Part shown: one piece after another, positions 32,780 to 44,909 of the stretch
Layout: the number at the start of each line of letters is the position of its first letter
Position numbering within the stretch: the stretch's first letter is position 1
From: Sorex araneus
Taxonomy: Eukaryota; Chordata; Mammalia; Eulipotyphla; Soricidae
Direction of reading: 5' to 3'
Assembly (NCBI RefSeq): GCF_027595985.1
Contig: NC_073313.1
Coordinates: 102,845,552-102,909,551, forward strand
DNA length: 64,000 bases
Made by a program: the position numbers and the translations under genes
Notes under the pieces: generated by a model
Databases searched by the model: none
What the model was told of the DNA's origin: nothing
The model's input: only the letters and a program-made list of their open reading frames with translations

Positions 32780-34720
32780 TCACCCTTAGCACAAGAAACC
32801 TAGAAAACCAATAGGGGAAACCAGTAGAAACCCATCAAGCTCAATGAGCAAAAGCAATATAACTGAAGACATAAACACCAGTAAATTCTCAGACAGTGTC
32901 TTTAATGACACTATGATGAGGATGTTCAGTGAGTGCAAAAAACAATAGCACAGGTAATCATTAAGCATGAGAAAGTATGGTAGTCTAAATGAAAAGGCTA
33001 TTACAGTCAGAAATAACAGAAATGAAGAATATGGTAGGTGATATATAAAAGACAGCAGAAGCTTTGAACAGCCGAATAACAGAAGCTGAGTAAAAGATTG
33101 AGGAGCTCTGTTCTTTTGAATGAATATTTTTCTGTCTTGGGGATAGATACCCAAAATTGGAATTGTTGAATCATAAGGGAGCTCATATCTGAGTTTACTA
33201 AGTACCCTACAAATTGTTTTCCATAGGGGTTCGACCAGGCAACATTCTCACCTGCAGTGGATAAGGGTTGCTTTTTACCACATCCCTGCCAACAGTGATT
33301 ATTCCCAATGTGTGCCATTCTCACTGATATAAGATGATACCTTATTGTTACTTTGATTTGGATTTCCTTAGTATTAAGTGATGATGAGCATTTTTTCATG
33401 TTCCTGTGGGCCATTCATTGGTCTTCTTTAGGGTAGTGTCTATTCATTTCCTTTCCCCATTTTTAATGGGATTTTTAATTTTTTTTTATCTTTGTGAGTA
33501 GTTTATAGATCCTATATATAAACTCCTTATCTGATGTGTTGAATGTGAATATTTTCTCCCAACCAGTTATTTGTCATTTAGTTTTAGCCCATTTCTTTTG
33601 TCATACAAATGTTTATTTTTTAAGTTTTTTGCAGACAATTCATTGCAGCACTCAGTACAACAGCTAAAATTTGGAATCCACCTAGATGTCCAATGACACA
33701 TAAGTGTATCATAAAGTTGCGGTATGTATACAGAATGGGATACTTGCACAGCTGTAAGGAATGATGAAATTAGATAATTCAGGGAACATGTGCCTGTTGG
33801 CCTTGACGAAAGTGAAAAAAATCATGTTAAATGAAGCAAGACAGAAGAAGGATGAACAGAGGATGATATCATTTATATGTAGTATTTAGAATAACTGAAT
33901 GAGGAAACAAAATGTTTTGAAAGGGGGATGCCCTAATTAGCTTTGATCCTGTAGTATAGGGAGAAGAAGGAAAGAAAGACTGGAGGTTATGGGGAGAAGA
34001 GACAGACGAGAAGCAATGGGGACCAGTCAGAGAGTCAGATACAAAGGTAGTGTTGAGGAATGGTAGAGCCATATATCCAAACCACGGAGCCAACAGCCTG
34101 ACATCATGAGAGCCAAACTTTATTAACTGAGCTTGAAAGGAGCCTGTCAAAAGGGCGGTCTGGAGTGGGAGGATATGGCAGGGAACCTGGGAATATTGGT
34201 ATAGGCAAGTTGAGCACTGGTGCTGGGATTGGTGCTGCAATGTCGTACGTCTAAACCTCAAATAGGAATGACTTTGTAAATAGCGGTGCTTTCATAAAAT
34301 TGTGAAAAAAACAATTTTAGTTAATTATTTTTAAAACATTGAGGAGACCCCAAATGAGGAGAAACCCATGAAGAAACAACAGAAAGCGGAAAATAGTCTG
34401 AAAAGAAGTGAGCAGTATTCCAGAAGTACGGGATGAGTTTAAGAGGAACAATAGAAGAATCACTGGAGTCCCAGAAGAACAGGAAAGCAAATGTTAATAA
34501 ACAATTGTTAAAGAAATAATCAATAACAAATATTCCTAGAGTTGAGGATTACATGCTCCAAGATCCAAGAGTTCCGAAGGGTCCTGGTGAAAATAGACCC
34601 AGTTAGGAAAGCTCCAAAACATATATACTCAAAATGACAAAATTTAAAGAGACAATATTGAAAGCAGTATGATCAAAAAAAGAACTTACATACAAAAGAA
34701 AACATTATCAAAATAAATAT
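32780..34720 (+). mobile_element. Old L1, ORF1 region, split by a later L1
   Basis: ORF1-type sequence at about 32780-33105 (helical region) continues at 34333-34720 (AGAATCACTGGAGTCCCAGA, ACTCAAAATGACAAAATTTA). The interruption is the twin-primed L1 at 33106-34332. Confidence 0.65.
33106..34332 (+). mobile_element. Twin-primed L1 inside older L1
   Basis: The inverted arm is minus strand, 33637 down to 33106, carrying ORF2 sequence up to LGIYPQDRK-like residues. The plus arm from 33638 continues ORF2 (NSLQHSVQQLKFGIHLDVQ) to a 3' UTR and tail near 34310. Duplications AAAAGATTGAGGAG (33092-33105) and AAAACATTGAGGAG (34333-34346) frame it. Confidence 0.8.
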
Positions 34721-34786
34721 GTATAATATAGATATTATTGGAATGTTGGATATTATTGGAATATTATTGGATATTATTGGAATATT

Positions 34787-37660
34787 ATGACATCATCAGA
34801 AGCATCCATTGAAGACCTGATGGTGCAAGTGCAGAAGATCAAATACGACATCATTGGATTGACCGAGACGAGAAAACATCAATCACATCATGCCAATTTC
34901 GACACTGCAGAAGTACTATTCCTTCAAACATGCGACAGTAGAGGAGTCAGTGGTGTCCGCGTCCTCGTAAACATGAACTTGGCCATGAGCACTGATTCAT
35001 TCTAATGCCTAACAACCCGACTAGGATGCTTACATTTGAATAAATGTGGCTCATTGCCAGCAGTTTCTATCCTTGTCATCTACACACCAATATCCAACTA
35101 TGACGAAGAAGAAATTGAGAAGTTCTACATGGTGCTGGTGAAGTTCAATAAAGAAGACCACACCTTCTACAAGGTCATTGCCAGTGATTTTAACGCCAAG
35201 ATAGGACCGAGTAGGTCACCTGAAGAACTCCATATTGGACCCTAGAATGGAACGAACAGGGTGAGAGACTGTCAGAGTTCATCATGTCGATCAAGACCAT
35301 CCATGGTAACTCGCATTTCCAGAAAGCCGAATCTAAATGTTGGACATGGGAGTCTCCTGGTGGACATTTCCACAATGAAACTGACCACATCATATTCAAT
35401 CAATGGTTTTGCCTGACTGAAGTCGCTGTTGTCCCAAAATTCCAAACGGGATCAGACCACCATCTACTTCATGAGAAATTCTACTTCACTGAGTGGGGAG
35501 AAAGGGTTGCAAAGTTTAAGAAGAGAATTCCCAGAACGATCATCAACTGGGAGCTCTTTGGTACTATTGTGACAATATGGGAAGATGACATCGTTGACAA
35601 CATCAACGAATACGATCGACTGGTTCAGCACCTCCATGATTGTGCAAGGAATGCCGAGAGAGAAAAAGCCACAAGAAGATGCCTGTCTTTGGAAACTCCG
35701 GAGCTCATTCACCAACGTGGTTTGGTGTGAGCCTCAGGCAGTCACAAAATAATGTCTGAGCTCACAAAGCTGTGCAGAGAAGCAATAAAGAAGACCTCAA
35801 ATAGAGAAGAGCAGCAGTGTTGGCCAATGCGGCAGAAGCCGGGAAAAGTATTCACAATGCCCACCTGTCCTTGGCCAACTGTAAGACCAAGATGACTGCC
35901 CTCCAATGCCCTGATGGATCAATCACATATTCCAGAAGGGCAATAAAAAAGGTTATCCACGACTCCTACTTAGATATCTTTGATAGCCACGTCCACCTGC
36001 CCACATACCAAATTACACAGGATGGATATATTGTTCCCGGCATTCACCCTTTCTAAATCTGACATGTTATTTCATCGGTAAAGAAGCATAAGCACCGAGT
36101 CCAGACAAGGTTAGATCTGAACACCTGAAGAATCTGCTGCCAGTACTCATTAATACACTGGCTCAGCTCTTCACACTCTACCTGTCTGAATGCAAGGTTC
36201 TATCCCAGTGGAAAACAAGCAGGACCGTTCTGTTGCACAAGAAGGGAGACATCCAGGACATCAGCAAGTATTTGCCTGATCTGCCTGTTGTCCATCATTT
36301 ACAAGCTATTCACTCGAGTCACCCTGTATAGGATTGGCAGAACACTAAACAAAGGACAATTATGCAAGCAAGCTGGGTTCCGAAAAGGATTCAGCATGAT
36401 CGACCATATCCACTTGGTGACCACGCTTACTGAGGTTTCTCAAGAGATTAAGATGCCACTCTGTCTAACATTCATTGATTTAAAGAAGGCCTTTGATTCT
36501 GTTGAGACTGAAGCGGTTATCAAAGTCCTAGCCAAACAGGGCATTCAAACTCATTACATCAGAATCCTCTGTGAGCTGTATTGTTGATTCACCTTCAGGA
36601 TCTCAGCATTCTACAAGGAAGTGATCATCAATGTAAATAGGGGGGCTCAGCAGGGCAATACCATTTGACTGAAACTCTTTAGTGCTACCCGAGAATGTCT
36701 TGTGATGACTGGAATGGGAAGGAATTGAAGTGAAGATAGAAGGTTGGCAACGATAGCACCTCTGCTTTGCTGATACATCGTTCTCATAACACCAAACATT
36801 AGCCAAGCGGCACTAATGCTGGCCGACTTTGACCATGAGTGTGGAACGGTCAGATTGCAGCTGAATCTTATGAAGACAATGTTCATGAGAAATAGACTAG
36901 TTCCTGATGTTCCATTTGTTCTCAACAGAACGAACATCTCTGAATGCAGCAGTTATGTGTTCCTAAGTCAAGAACTCAACATGACTAATGACCAGGCACC
37001 TGAGTTGCGCAAGAGGAATAGAGAGGTATAAACGTCTTCAAGAGCGTCGAAGATACAACTTCTGGCAGAAATTTCTCTGGACTTAGTTACTAAAATACTT
37101 AAATACAGAAATCCAAAACCTCATGGCCGCTATTATGGCCACACGACCTCATATCTCTTCATTCTCAACAATGGAAAACAAATTATTAAATGCTTACTTT
37201 CTAGCAGGTCCGACTTGAGTGGGGGGAACTCCAAACAATAATAGTGAGTTTTTTGTTGAAATATTGAATGTAATAAAAGTAAAGAGAAAGTAAAGTGAAA
37301 TTTATCAGGTACACAGGTGGGGTGGGGGACTGGGGGTGGGGATGGGAAGGAGGTTTACTGTGGTTCTTGGTGGTGGAATATGTGCACTGGTGAAGGGATG
37401 GGTGTTCGAGCATTGTGTAACTGAGACTTAAGACTGAAAGCTTTCTAACTTTCCACATGGTGATTCAATAAAAATAAATAAATTTAAAAAAAAGAGTGTC
37501 GAAGATGTTGTTAAGTGGATCAAGTACCTCTGGTTCTGGGCACATCTTTTCGACTCCCACAGTTCTTCCTCCACTAACATATGCCTCAGAGACCTGGGCC
37601 TTACAAAAACAGGATAAGAACACTATCCTATGGGATGGATGACAAGTGATACAAGTGATA
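34787..37660 (+). mobile_element. RTE-clade LINE, long defective copy
   Basis: Covers most of an RTE reading frame. The endonuclease part shows KYDIIGLTETRKH, VIASDFNAKIGP (usual G before DFN replaced by S) and TGSDHHLL. The RT part shows FRKGFSMIDHI and TFIDLKKAFDSVE (motif A, 36471-36500). The catalytic Asp-Asp box at 36766-36777 reads FADT because one base appears lost, shifting the frame. Several stops follow. A composite element interrupts it at 37053-37490. About 400 bases before the tail are missing compared with the copy at the start of the window: sequence jumps from GGATAAGAACA to GATGACAAGTGATACAAGTG. Confidence 0.88.
37053..37490 (+). mobile_element. L1-tailed composite element (family A), in RTE
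   Basis: Second copy of the 18-kb family: CCAAAACC leader, a CpG-decayed hairpin (TGGCCGCTATTATGGCCA near 37123-37140), the shared TCAACAATGG and CAACAATAGTGAGTT boxes, a G-rich tract, and the L1 3' end (CACATGGTGATTCAATAAAA, A-tail). Duplications AGAGCGTCGAAGAT and AGAGTGTCGAAGAT flank it. Confidence 0.82.
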
Positions 37661-37664
37661 ATAT

Positions 37665-38545
37665 ATACAAACCTTTTGGAGCTAGAGAGATCCTAGCTAG
37701 AATCATTGAAGTTGAAAACAGAACGATGAGGAAAATCAATGAAACAAAATCAAAAATTTTGACAATTGTAAGAATGAAATTGGGCCTTACGAATGCAAGC
37801 ATGTGCTCTAACACAAAACACCAAGCCTCATATCCAGTATTGAAAGGAAATTATTTTCAAGAAAGACAATAACATTGAGGATCCTCTAGAACAATGACAA
37901 AATAAAAGAATAACTATATTAACATCATAAATGAAGCATGGGATATTTCTTCAGACATTTAAAGGATAAATAATTTTTCATAAAACTAGGTCTGCTTGGA
38001 CAAGAATATAATACTGTGACAGTTTTATCCTTACAAATTAAATAATATTACTATTTAAATGAACCAAATCCTCAAAACATCAATGAGTCTTAATCAAGAT
38101 GAAATATACACTTTGGATACCTTCATATCTATTGAGCAAATTTTACAAGGAAATATCTATTTAGTTTTTCTGAAAAAATCCATCAATTTTTTAAATTTTT
38201 AAAATATTCCATTCCCTTTCACCCTATGTTATGCATGTATATGTATGCATTTATATGTATGCATAAATAAATAATTGATAGGTAGGTAAAAATACATTGA
38301 GTAGAAACTGAGTTTTTCTATTCAAAGTACATACATGAGCAAATCTGGTCCATACTGGTCCTTTTTAATGGATTCCTTATGAAATAAAATGGCCCCTTCA
38401 TGAAAAATTACAAAATGTTTGTAGCTTGCTAATTCTATTTTTCTGGTTCCCTTGCTTTAGAGTAGGCTGACATTCACCAAGTATGTATTCTTATATTTAT
38501 ATTACTTGTTTGTAGCACATGTACAATAGTGATCATTACTCTTTT
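37665..38545. other. No gene; possible old L1 remnant near 37680-37860
   Basis: A-rich sequence with AAATCAATGAAACAAAATCA is L1-like but too short to place. Confidence 0.4.
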
Positions 38546-38561
38546 AAAATGCCTTAGAAAT

Positions 38562-38742
38562 GAGCTGGAGTACAGCGGGTAGGGTGTTTGCCTTGCACGC
38601 GGCAGACCCGAGTTCAATTCCCAGAACCCATATGGTCCCCCCCACCCCCGAGCACTGCCAAGAGTAACTCCTGAGTGCATGAGCCAGGAGTAACCCCTGT
38701 ACATGGCTGGGTGTGACCAAAAAGCAAAATAAATAAATGAAT
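38562..38742 (+). mobile_element. tRNA-derived SINE
   Basis: GAGCTGGAGTACAGCGGGTA to GGGTGTGACCAAAAAGC. Perfect 16-bp duplications AAAATGCCTTAGAAAT at 38546-38561 and 38743-38758. Confidence 0.93.
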
Positions 38743-38759
38743 AAAATGCCTTAGAAATT

Positions 38760-40270
38760 ATTGTATGTTTTGTGTATCAGTTGATAAAAGTTTGCTGTAG
38801 ACAAATTTATTTCTTTAAACTGGGATCAATTTTAATTAAAGCTGGGAATTAAATTCAGGTAAGGGAATCAACAAAATAAATAAAACATCTATAAGTATTA
38901 TGCTTAGTGAGAAAGAGTATCAAAATAGAACAATTAATAACCAGAGAACCCGGTCTGCTTGCATAGGCAAATAGGATTTGGTAGTTATTAAAGATTATTT
39001 TTGCAAAATCCTAGACACAGGATGTTCTTGCCAGTTGTTTCAAAGAAAGCTTGCAACTGGAAGTACATGCAGACTATTAGAAGACACAAAACAGAGCATA
39101 TAAAATAGCAAACTTTCCAAGTATATCAGCATGAAACTGGGATTAAGATATCAATTTTCAGCGATATAAAGTAGCATCTCTCAGGAAGCAAATGAAACAG
39201 AAACAATAGAGATTTGATGCAGAGCACCAAATAATCATGTTTTCCCCTCTCCCTACCCAAGCTGAAACAAAAGTGCAGACAGAATATGTAGTTTCCCCAC
39301 ATCTGAGAGTGGGAGTATTTTCATTTCTTTAACTTTTGCACTTTTTAACTTCTTCCACCAGAAAGCAGTATAATTTGCCATTTGGATCACTGCTTTACTT
39401 TATACACTGTTATTAGAACTATGATTTTATTCTATTGACAATGCTTCTACTTATATATTATTCCTAAAATTCAACTTCTAACATATAGAGACATTTTTTT
39501 AATTCCAAAGTGTATCTGTCTTAATGCTAACAAATGACATTTCCTATGATCTAGGCTTCTTGAATAATCTTGCATACCCTGACACTTACAAAATTAACAA
39601 TGAGCATCACTAAATACACACATCTCCTTATTGTAGAGTCAACAACTCTCCTAGTGAGGGAACTGCAAAAACCTATCACTTTTTCTGAAAGTTTATGAGA
39701 TGAAGCCAAATTACTCCTCTTATCATCCCCTTTTTCCTTGAAGGCTGGGAGGTGAATACATGGGTCAGGGATGTGGTTTCTAATTACATGAATTGTAAAT
39801 CATAGTTAACAGTATTGTTAATTAAAGAACATCGGTAAATTAAAAAGGTAAAAAAATAATACCTAAAACTATCCACAAAATAATGGACACTATTGTTTCA
39901 GAAATGCCATTTGCATCTTTATAACTTTATATTATTCAAGGAGAGAAAACAAAGAATATTTTGGTGCAGCTCAGTTGATTTTCTTTTCAATTTGATAGTA
40001 TTTTTATAACGTGTATCTGAAACAAAAAAAGGCTCTTCTAACATTTTGGGCCCAATTATAAAATAAAGAGCACTCCATATACACTTAAGTCTATTTTTTA
40101 TCCTTCCTTTTAAAAGGTCAGGGAACATCACCTTCTAGCCATCTGGAAACTGCCAAAGATTTGGGTGTAAGGAACACTTTACACTCACACTTGACAATTT
40201 TATTGCTCTAAATTTAGTATTGGATTTTGTGGAAGAAAATAACAAAAAGGGGTTATTAGAGAAAGCTGAC
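38760..40270. other. Unique AT-rich DNA
   Basis: No repeat or gene signal seen. Confidence 0.5.
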
Positions 40271-40272
40271 TG

Positions 40273-40582
40273 CTCAATTAAAATTGGAACACAGGTAACT
40301 TAGAACATAAAATAGTTTTTTCCATGGCTGCCTCATTAACTAGAGAGACAAAATGGCATGTATAATTAGCACTGCCGAAAGAAGAGTCAGTTCTTCCTGA
40401 AATGAGGAATCTATAATACGTGCTCAATTAAGATGGGAACACTGGTACCTTAGAACATAAAAGAGTTTTATCCATGACTGCTTCATTAACTAGAGAGACA
40501 AAATGACATTTATGATAAGCACAGAAGAAAGAAGAACAATGAGTAAAAATGGCCAGTTCTTACTGAAATGAGGAATCCATGT
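40273..40582. repeat. Local tandem duplication, about 150-bp unit
   Basis: Two head-to-tail units (about 40273-40423 and 40424-40582), each with CTCAATTAA, CATTAACTAGAGAGACAAAA and CTGAAATGAGGAATC; roughly 85-90 percent alike by eye. Confidence 0.85.
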
Positions 40583-40756
40583 ACATGGAAAATGGGCAAT
40601 TTAAAAGGATACAGGCAAATGTTTCTATTTTAACCAGTGCAGGTGAGGCAAATTAAATGAATTTTACAATGCAGATATAATATTAAAATAACATTTATTA
40701 TGACAGAGATTGTATATTCTAAGTTAATGTTTCATTTTATTTTCTGAACTTTTCAG

Positions 40757-41058
40757 TTTTTCCTAAACTGTTCTTATTCAAATTAGTGTGCCATTATATG
40801 TATGACTTTAAACATAAGGACCTAGAATGTGACCAAAGAAACATATTACAGAAATTATAAAATGTATTTTAAAGAAACAGTATAAATTTGAGTTTTAATT
40901 TGAATAAGAGCAGTTTCCTAAACAGTTCTTATTCAAATTAGAGTACCATTATATGTATATCTTCAAACAGAAGAACCTAGAATGTGACCAAATAAACATA
41001 TATTACAGAAATCTTAAAGTACATTTTAAAGAAACAGTATAAACTTGAGTTTTAAAAT
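40757..41058. repeat. Second local tandem duplication, about 150-bp unit
   Basis: Units at about 40757-40905 and 40911-41058 share GTTCTTATTCAAATTAG, CCTAGAATGTGACCAAA and TTTTAAAGAAACAGTATAAA. Confidence 0.85.
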
Positions 41059-41059
41059 A

Positions 41060-42170
41060 TAATTAAACACTCGCATATAGCAAGGTGATACATGTACCAT
41101 ATTAATTTTATGATTATAATTTTAACTGTTTAAGAAGTAAATACTTTTCATGTGATAATGGAAAAATATGTGTCTTGCAAATTGATGTTTGAATCTTTCA
41201 CATTCATGGAACCAAAATTCTTAGAAATAGTTAAGGTAACTAAAGATATTCATGCACAATTTTAATTATCTGCAAATTCATTAGAGAACTTATGATTTTA
41301 ATTTAAATTTAGGTTTGCACAAAAGCCCACTAATTGTTGACATTATCATTTGGTTTTAGAATATCACAATAAAATTCTTCAAAAGGATTAATTGAAGATT
41401 CACATATTTTGTAGCATTGTCTGAAGCTGCTAAGAACTCCATTTTTGTTTTTAAAATTTAATTAATATTAATTCAGTTTTTTGGTAGCTTAAACATATAG
41501 TTGGTGTAATAATCGCTTCTGTAAGCAGCAAAATCAATAACTGCACTAATACCTGTATATTCGTATGTGTGTGTGTGTATTTTCAAAGAACAAAGATGAC
41601 TTTCACTTTGAACCAAATCACCAAAAGCAAAAATAGAATTTAACTTTTGTTTCCAATAGTCCTTTGAAAAGTAGTCTCTGGACATAGGGGGTCACCACCA
41701 AACACCTCCCAGAACTATTTCATAAGGGCTAAATATTTATCCATAATCCCTGAATTTATGGTCTATTAGTGTGATTTTCAGCTTTATATATTATTTGGTA
41801 TGTTTTACAAGTTATTCATGGGACCTGGGGAGCGCAAACAATATTCCATGAAAATTAGTGGCAATTGCTTCTTAGTTTTAGACCATTTCATCGTATGAAA
41901 GGTTTCATAAGGAATAGTCTACTCTCCAATATAGGCAATGTACAAAGTTCAGAATTATTAATCATTTTTATGAGTTTAATCCAAAACCACACATATTAGC
42001 AAAAATGCAGGTGAGAGAGCTATATAGGTTGTGAGTCTAACTAGACATCTGCATATGTTTTAAAAAATTATCAACACTGTAAAATCTTGTTGAAATGGAT
42101 CTCACATTTGAATAAGGCATGTTATGCTACAAAACAGGTAATTTTGCATAGGTGTTAAATTATTTGTAAA
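41060..42170. other. Unique AT-rich DNA
   Basis: Short GTGTGTGTGTGT tract near 41566-41578, otherwise nothing recognised. Confidence 0.5.
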
Positions 42171-42172
42171 TA

Positions 42173-42338
42173 TGGGCCAGAACTATAATATAGTGGACGA
42201 GACACTTCCCTTGCACACTGTCAACCCTGGTTCAAACAATATGGAACAGTATCTTAAAGCGAGCTAGGAATGATTCCTGAGTGCAGAGCCAGGGGTAACG
42301 AGCACCACTTGGTGTGTCCCTAAAACAAACAAAAATGT
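42173..42338 (+). mobile_element. tRNA-derived SINE, diverged
   Basis: GGGCCAGAACTATAATATAG head and GATTCCTGAGTGCAGAGCCA body. Confidence 0.75.
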
Positions 42339-42397
42339 GTTTGTAAATATAAAGTTACTGAGTAAATAAATTTTTGAATGTCAAATTTTAGTGTTTA

Positions 42398-42583
42398 GGG
42401 CTGGAGCAATGGCACAGCGGGTAGGGCGTTTGCCTTGCACGCGGCCGACCCCCGGGGTTCATTCCCAGCATCCCATATGGTCCCCTGAGCACCGCCAGGG
42501 GTAATTCCTGAGTGCAGAGCCAGGAGCATCCCCTGTGCATCGCCGGGTGTGACCCAAAAAGCAAAAAAAAAAAAAAAAAATTT
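42398..42583 (+). mobile_element. Young SINE, first of a tandem pair
   Basis: GGGCTGGAGCAATGGCACAG through GTGTGACCCAAAAAGC and an A-run; near-consensus. Confidence 0.93.
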
Positions 42584-42764
42584 AGGGGCCGGAGCGATAG
42601 CACAGCGGGTAGGGCGTTTGCCTTGCACGCGGCCGACCCGGGTTCGATCCGCGGCATCCCATATGGTCCCCCAAGCACTGCCAGGAGTAATTCCTGAGTG
42701 CAAAGCCAGGAGTAACCCCTGAGCATCACTGGGTGTGACCCAAAAAGCAAAAAAAAAAAAATTA
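42584..42764 (+). mobile_element. Young SINE, second of a tandem pair
   Basis: GGGGCCGGAGCGATAGCACA onward, consensus B box GACCCGGGTTCGATCC, A-run. AATTTAG precedes it and ATTAGTGTTTA follows it, so it inserted into the 3' duplication of the first SINE. Confidence 0.93.
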
Positions 42765-42769
42765 GTGTT

Positions 42770-43765
42770 TATTTCCTACATTCCACTAGATAGTTTTATA
42801 CATGCTCTGGAATATACCTAACTATAGGGATCATGCCTCTACTACAGTTCATGCCATCCTACTACTGGAAAATGACAAATGTTCTCTGCTAACCTCTCTA
42901 GGCTTTCAACTTTGGGGGATAATGCAAAGTATTTCCCAAATATTCATTCTAATTTATACTCCAGCAGCGTGAACCTTTTAGTATAAAACCTTGCTCTCAC
43001 CAACACTGGTATATTGGCTATTTTATATTTTGGTATGTTTATTTTCCGTATTCCCCTTGTTTCTATTTTATCATTTAGGAAGCATAGTTGCAATATTGTG
43101 TCGATGAACAAAATTTTTGTGCTCTCACATGACCAAAGTGTCCAAGACCTTCCAGCACTGTCCCTACAGGTCATTCTAGTTCATCTCTTCGTTTTTACTG
43201 CCACTTTTCCCACTGCTTGGTAATCTGAGTTCCGTTGAAGGGATTTTAATGCCAAAGAAAAATGAAAACAATATTAACAATAAGAAAAGAACCACCCCTT
43301 TCTTCCCCCAAGCAACAGAGACTTTTGTTCTGAAAAGCAAAGTTTTTCAAGAACTTACGATTTTAACGAGGAAAGTGTAATTAGTTACTTATTTTTGATG
43401 TTACTGTGAACGCTTTTTTTTTTAGTATTATGTCCTTGCTAAACAGCAGAACTGATTCTAAAATTTTGCTGAGTCTCAGTAAAGTGAAACTCTTTTTGGT
43501 AGAGTTGAAGTATTGAGAAGTTCTGGTTGTTGAAATGCAATCAGATGCTTGCAAAAACGTGCAATTGGAAATCACATCAGACATTAAAAGAATTTATGAG
43601 AAGGGTCACAATGTTCTAAGGAATCTCAGAAAAACAATTTTGGGGCGATCGTTATTTGACCAATTGTATTCATTGAAAGCATTTCTAGGTTCATGTTTTT
43701 TAACTTTGACTTATTGCAACTTTACTATTGATACTTTTCTGTCAATGTCAGCAGTTAGAAATGTC
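42770..43765. other. No feature recognised
   Basis: Unique-looking DNA with incidental short frames. Confidence 0.45.
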
Positions 43766-43769
43766 ACCG

Positions 43770-43958
43770 CATTTCTTTTTCGGGGCTGGGGCTGGAGGGG
43801 TCACGCGTGGGATGGCTCCGGGGTTACTCCCGGCTCCACTCTCAGGAAGTGCTCCTGGCAGTGCTCTGGGGAGCGTATGGAATGTCCCGGATGGACACCG
43901 GGTCGGCTGCGTGCGAGGCAAGCTCCCCAGGCGCCATATTGCCGCTCGGGCCGCGTCA
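43770..43958 (-). mobile_element. CpG-rich diverged SINE
   Basis: Inverted SINE with GGGTTACTCCCGGCTCCACT, GGCAGTGCTCTGGGGAGC and CGGGTCGGCTGCGTGCGAGG. It has kept CpGs next to the CpG island. Confidence 0.7.
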
Positions 43959-44329
43959 ATGTAATTTTTTGAGGCTTTTTCCTTTAGGAACGACCTAAGG
44001 AGGGGGGAGGTTCATCAAGATCTGAGGGAAACTCCCATGATTTCCCAATCCTGCGCCCAAACCGTGTGGAATGATTCTACCTCAGTGAAGTTACGAATTG
44101 ACCTCACGAGCATTTTTCTTTCTTTCTTTCTCAGCGGCTGCTGGCCGGAAGGTGTGAAATGTTACCAAGGGCTCGACGTCCAGGAGAAAGCGGGACAAAC
44201 CTCCGTAAGGGCTACTCCCAGGATGTCTGCAACCGCCTCCCTCCAGCCCAAATTGGGGGATGTGTGTGTAGCTTTGGGCTGCTTTTCTTCTTCTTCTTCT
44301 TTTCTTTTTTTTTACCTCAGGAAATCTCC

Positions 44330-44905
44330 GACCCCCGGGAGCGGCGAGCAAATTGCAAAGACATCTGTTGCCCTGAGGCTTTTTTTTAAGGGCGATGCCT
44401 TTCCTTTCTCTGGGTTTTGGTTGAAGTCGGAGCCTGTCCTCCCTGTCCGGGGGAAGGACCTCCTGCTGTCCCCCCTCTGAGGGGCGGAGCGAGCGCGAGG
44501 CGCCTGAAAGGGCGCTGCGGGCGGCGCGCGGCCAGTGTGGTGGGAGGAGCCGCGTTGCAGTGCAGACCCGAGCGCGGAGGCTTCCGCCGCGAGCAGCCGC
44601 TCCTGGGAGCTCATGGCTGGCGAACAGGCGACTTCTGGCCGCTGACCGCCGCGCGCTGGCCGAGGAAAGGTGAGGGGACGCGGGCACGGCTGCTCCCGAG
44701 CGGCCCGAGCGCGAGCGCCGTGCGGCGAGCCGGGCTGGCGGCGAGGAATTCCGCTGCGGCTTCCCGAAATCCTCCCTCGATGCTTCTTCCCCCCTCGGAG
44801 CCCACGTTGGCGACGCGCGGGGGGAGGCGGTGATCAGATTACACCTGCGGGGGCGGGGGGCGCCCCGGGCCGCGGGGCCGGGGCTCTCGTGGGGGGAGCG
44901 GGCGT
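44330..44905 (+). promoter_or_regulatory. CpG-island promoter (copy P1)
   Basis: The only GC-rich, CpG-dense block in the window, in AT-rich surroundings. It contains a GC box (GAGGGGCGGAGC near 44479-44490) and GCGCGGCCAGTGTGGTGGGA, and no TATA box. This is the structure of a broadly expressed mammalian gene promoter. Direction is inferred from the splice donor at 44670. Diverged relatives lie at 51.98-52.14 kb and 63.79-63.92 kb. The downstream gene is not in the window. Confidence 0.8.
44560..44669 (+). other. Probable non-coding first exon of P1
   Basis: Exon end set by GAGGAAAG/GTGAGG (donor GT at 44670-44671); the start is only approximate. The only ATG (44613) opens a 10-codon frame ending in TGA, so the exon is probably 5' UTR. 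Confidence 0.5.
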
Positions 44906-44909
44906 TTTT

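Noticed and set aside
40273..41058. CRISPR-like array
   Set aside because: Only two long repeats per cluster, no short regular repeats or spacers, and the window is mammalian.
42388..42750. 120-codon minus-strand frame
   Set aside because: Runs across two SINEs; the same SINE-derived peptides recur at 60758 and other SINE sites.
44286..44322. Pyrimidine tract ending in CCTCAG, like a strong splice acceptor
   Set aside because: It lies at the upstream edge of the CpG island, is largely a TTC microsatellite, and no matching exon is visible; coincidence is likelier.
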